Assembly (NCBI GenBank): GCA_017513095.1
Contig: JAFWDJ010000027.1
Span: forward strand, 1 to 40,240
Reading direction: 5' to 3'
Length of the DNA: 40,240 nucleotides
Source of the DNA: Clostridia bacterium
GTDB taxonomy: Bacteria > Bacillota > Clostridia > Oscillospirales > RGIG577
The stretch's first letter is position 1; each line of letters starts with the position of its first letter. The translations under genes and the position numbers were made by a program. This document shows positions 40,008-40,240 of the stretch, piece after piece. The notes under the pieces are model-generated. The model was not told the DNA's origin and did no database searches. It saw only the letters and a list, made by a program, of their open reading frames with translations.

Positions 40008-40240
40008 ATGTACATATTTTTTGTGCCGCATAAATACCCTGTTGAGGTTGTCGTTCTTTGTCCAGATGTGGAAACAATAAAAGGAAGGGAACGATACAGG
40101 GAGAAAACAGGCTATTCCGGCTTTACGGTTGAAACCTTATACGATACATTTATGCAGACAACACCACGGATCGGCTTTTGGCTGGACAATTCCAACCAAA
40201 CACCACAGCAGACAGCAGAAACCATTCTGAACGCCAGAAA
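40008..40240 (+). pseudogene. P-loop kinase-like protein, N-terminus missing; runs off the window
   Basis: The 77 codons visible read YPVEVVVLCPDVETIKGRER... and FMQTTPRIGFWLDNSNQTP. This resembles the C-terminal half of small AAA/P-loop kinases (nucleoside- or antibiotic-kinase-like). The expected GxxGxGKS/T P-loop and the first half are missing. An in-frame TGA lies 12 nt before the first ATG, and no ribosome binding site precedes it. I therefore regard it as a 5'-truncated remnant, cut by the window end. The base composition is AT-richer than in neighbouring genes. Confidence 0.6.

Overview
The window looks like chromosome of an uncultured, fairly GC-rich gut-type Clostridia (Oscillospirales or Christensenellales-like; inferred). 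The evidence is Firmicutes housekeeping genes (Mini-RNase III, T-box-controlled cysS, recA-recX, DUF1385-prmC, HD/YwgA pair), strong AGGAGG-type ribosome binding sites, SigA-like promoters with 17-base spacers, and hairpin-rich intergenic repeats of the kind common in such genomes.

Layout. 1-346: non-coding palindromic repeats. 380-8225 (minus strand): mrnC and cysS behind a Cys T-box, then a second operon transcribed DUF1385-prmC-recA-recX-rimO-pgsA. 8324-10814: LUD protein, tRNA-Ser(UGA), small membrane protein, tRNA-Ser(GCU), two tandem copies of a large modular hairpin repeat, and a lipoprotein. 10904-12082: serine hydrolase. 12288-14398: the most interesting locus. It has its own promoter, a 515-residue TnpB/Cas12-like RuvC nuclease that has lost the zinc-ribbon cysteines, a roughly 195-nt highly structured non-coding stretch with an anti-repeat-like segment, and an array of five identical 33-bp repeats separated by four unique 34-35 bp spacers. 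No adaptation genes and no TnpA are present. It reads as a minimal single-effector type V-U-like CRISPR system, or an intermediate between a TnpB-omegaRNA element and Cas12. 14501-16341: an AT-rich HD-phosphohydrolase/YwgA pair lying between two copies of a 37-bp terminator-containing direct repeat.

16438-33868: a compact PBSX-like contractile-tail prophage. A LexA-like repressor (plus strand) faces an early leftward promoter with an HTH gene, a small unknown and an ArpU-family activator. A probable ArpU-dependent late promoter then drives terminase, portal, scaffold, capsid, connectors, sheath, tube, frameshifted tail chaperone, a very short tape measure, baseplate, fibre, holin and amidase genes. 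No integrase or replication genes are visible, so it may be a domesticated, PBSX-like or gene-transfer-agent-like particle. The tail chaperone carries a textbook -1 frameshift site (A AAA AAC at the stop codon plus a downstream stem-loop).

33907-39607: TPR protein, dut, U32 peptidase-like protein and zapA (minus), then proBA (plus). 39608-40240: another copy of the intergenic repeat seen at the left end, a long inverted repeat, and the 5'-lacking end of a P-loop kinase-like gene cut by the window edge. At least two genes (pgsA and the small terminase) appear to start at AUU or AUA, because their conserved N-termini and ribosome binding sites lie upstream of any AUG/GUG/UUG.
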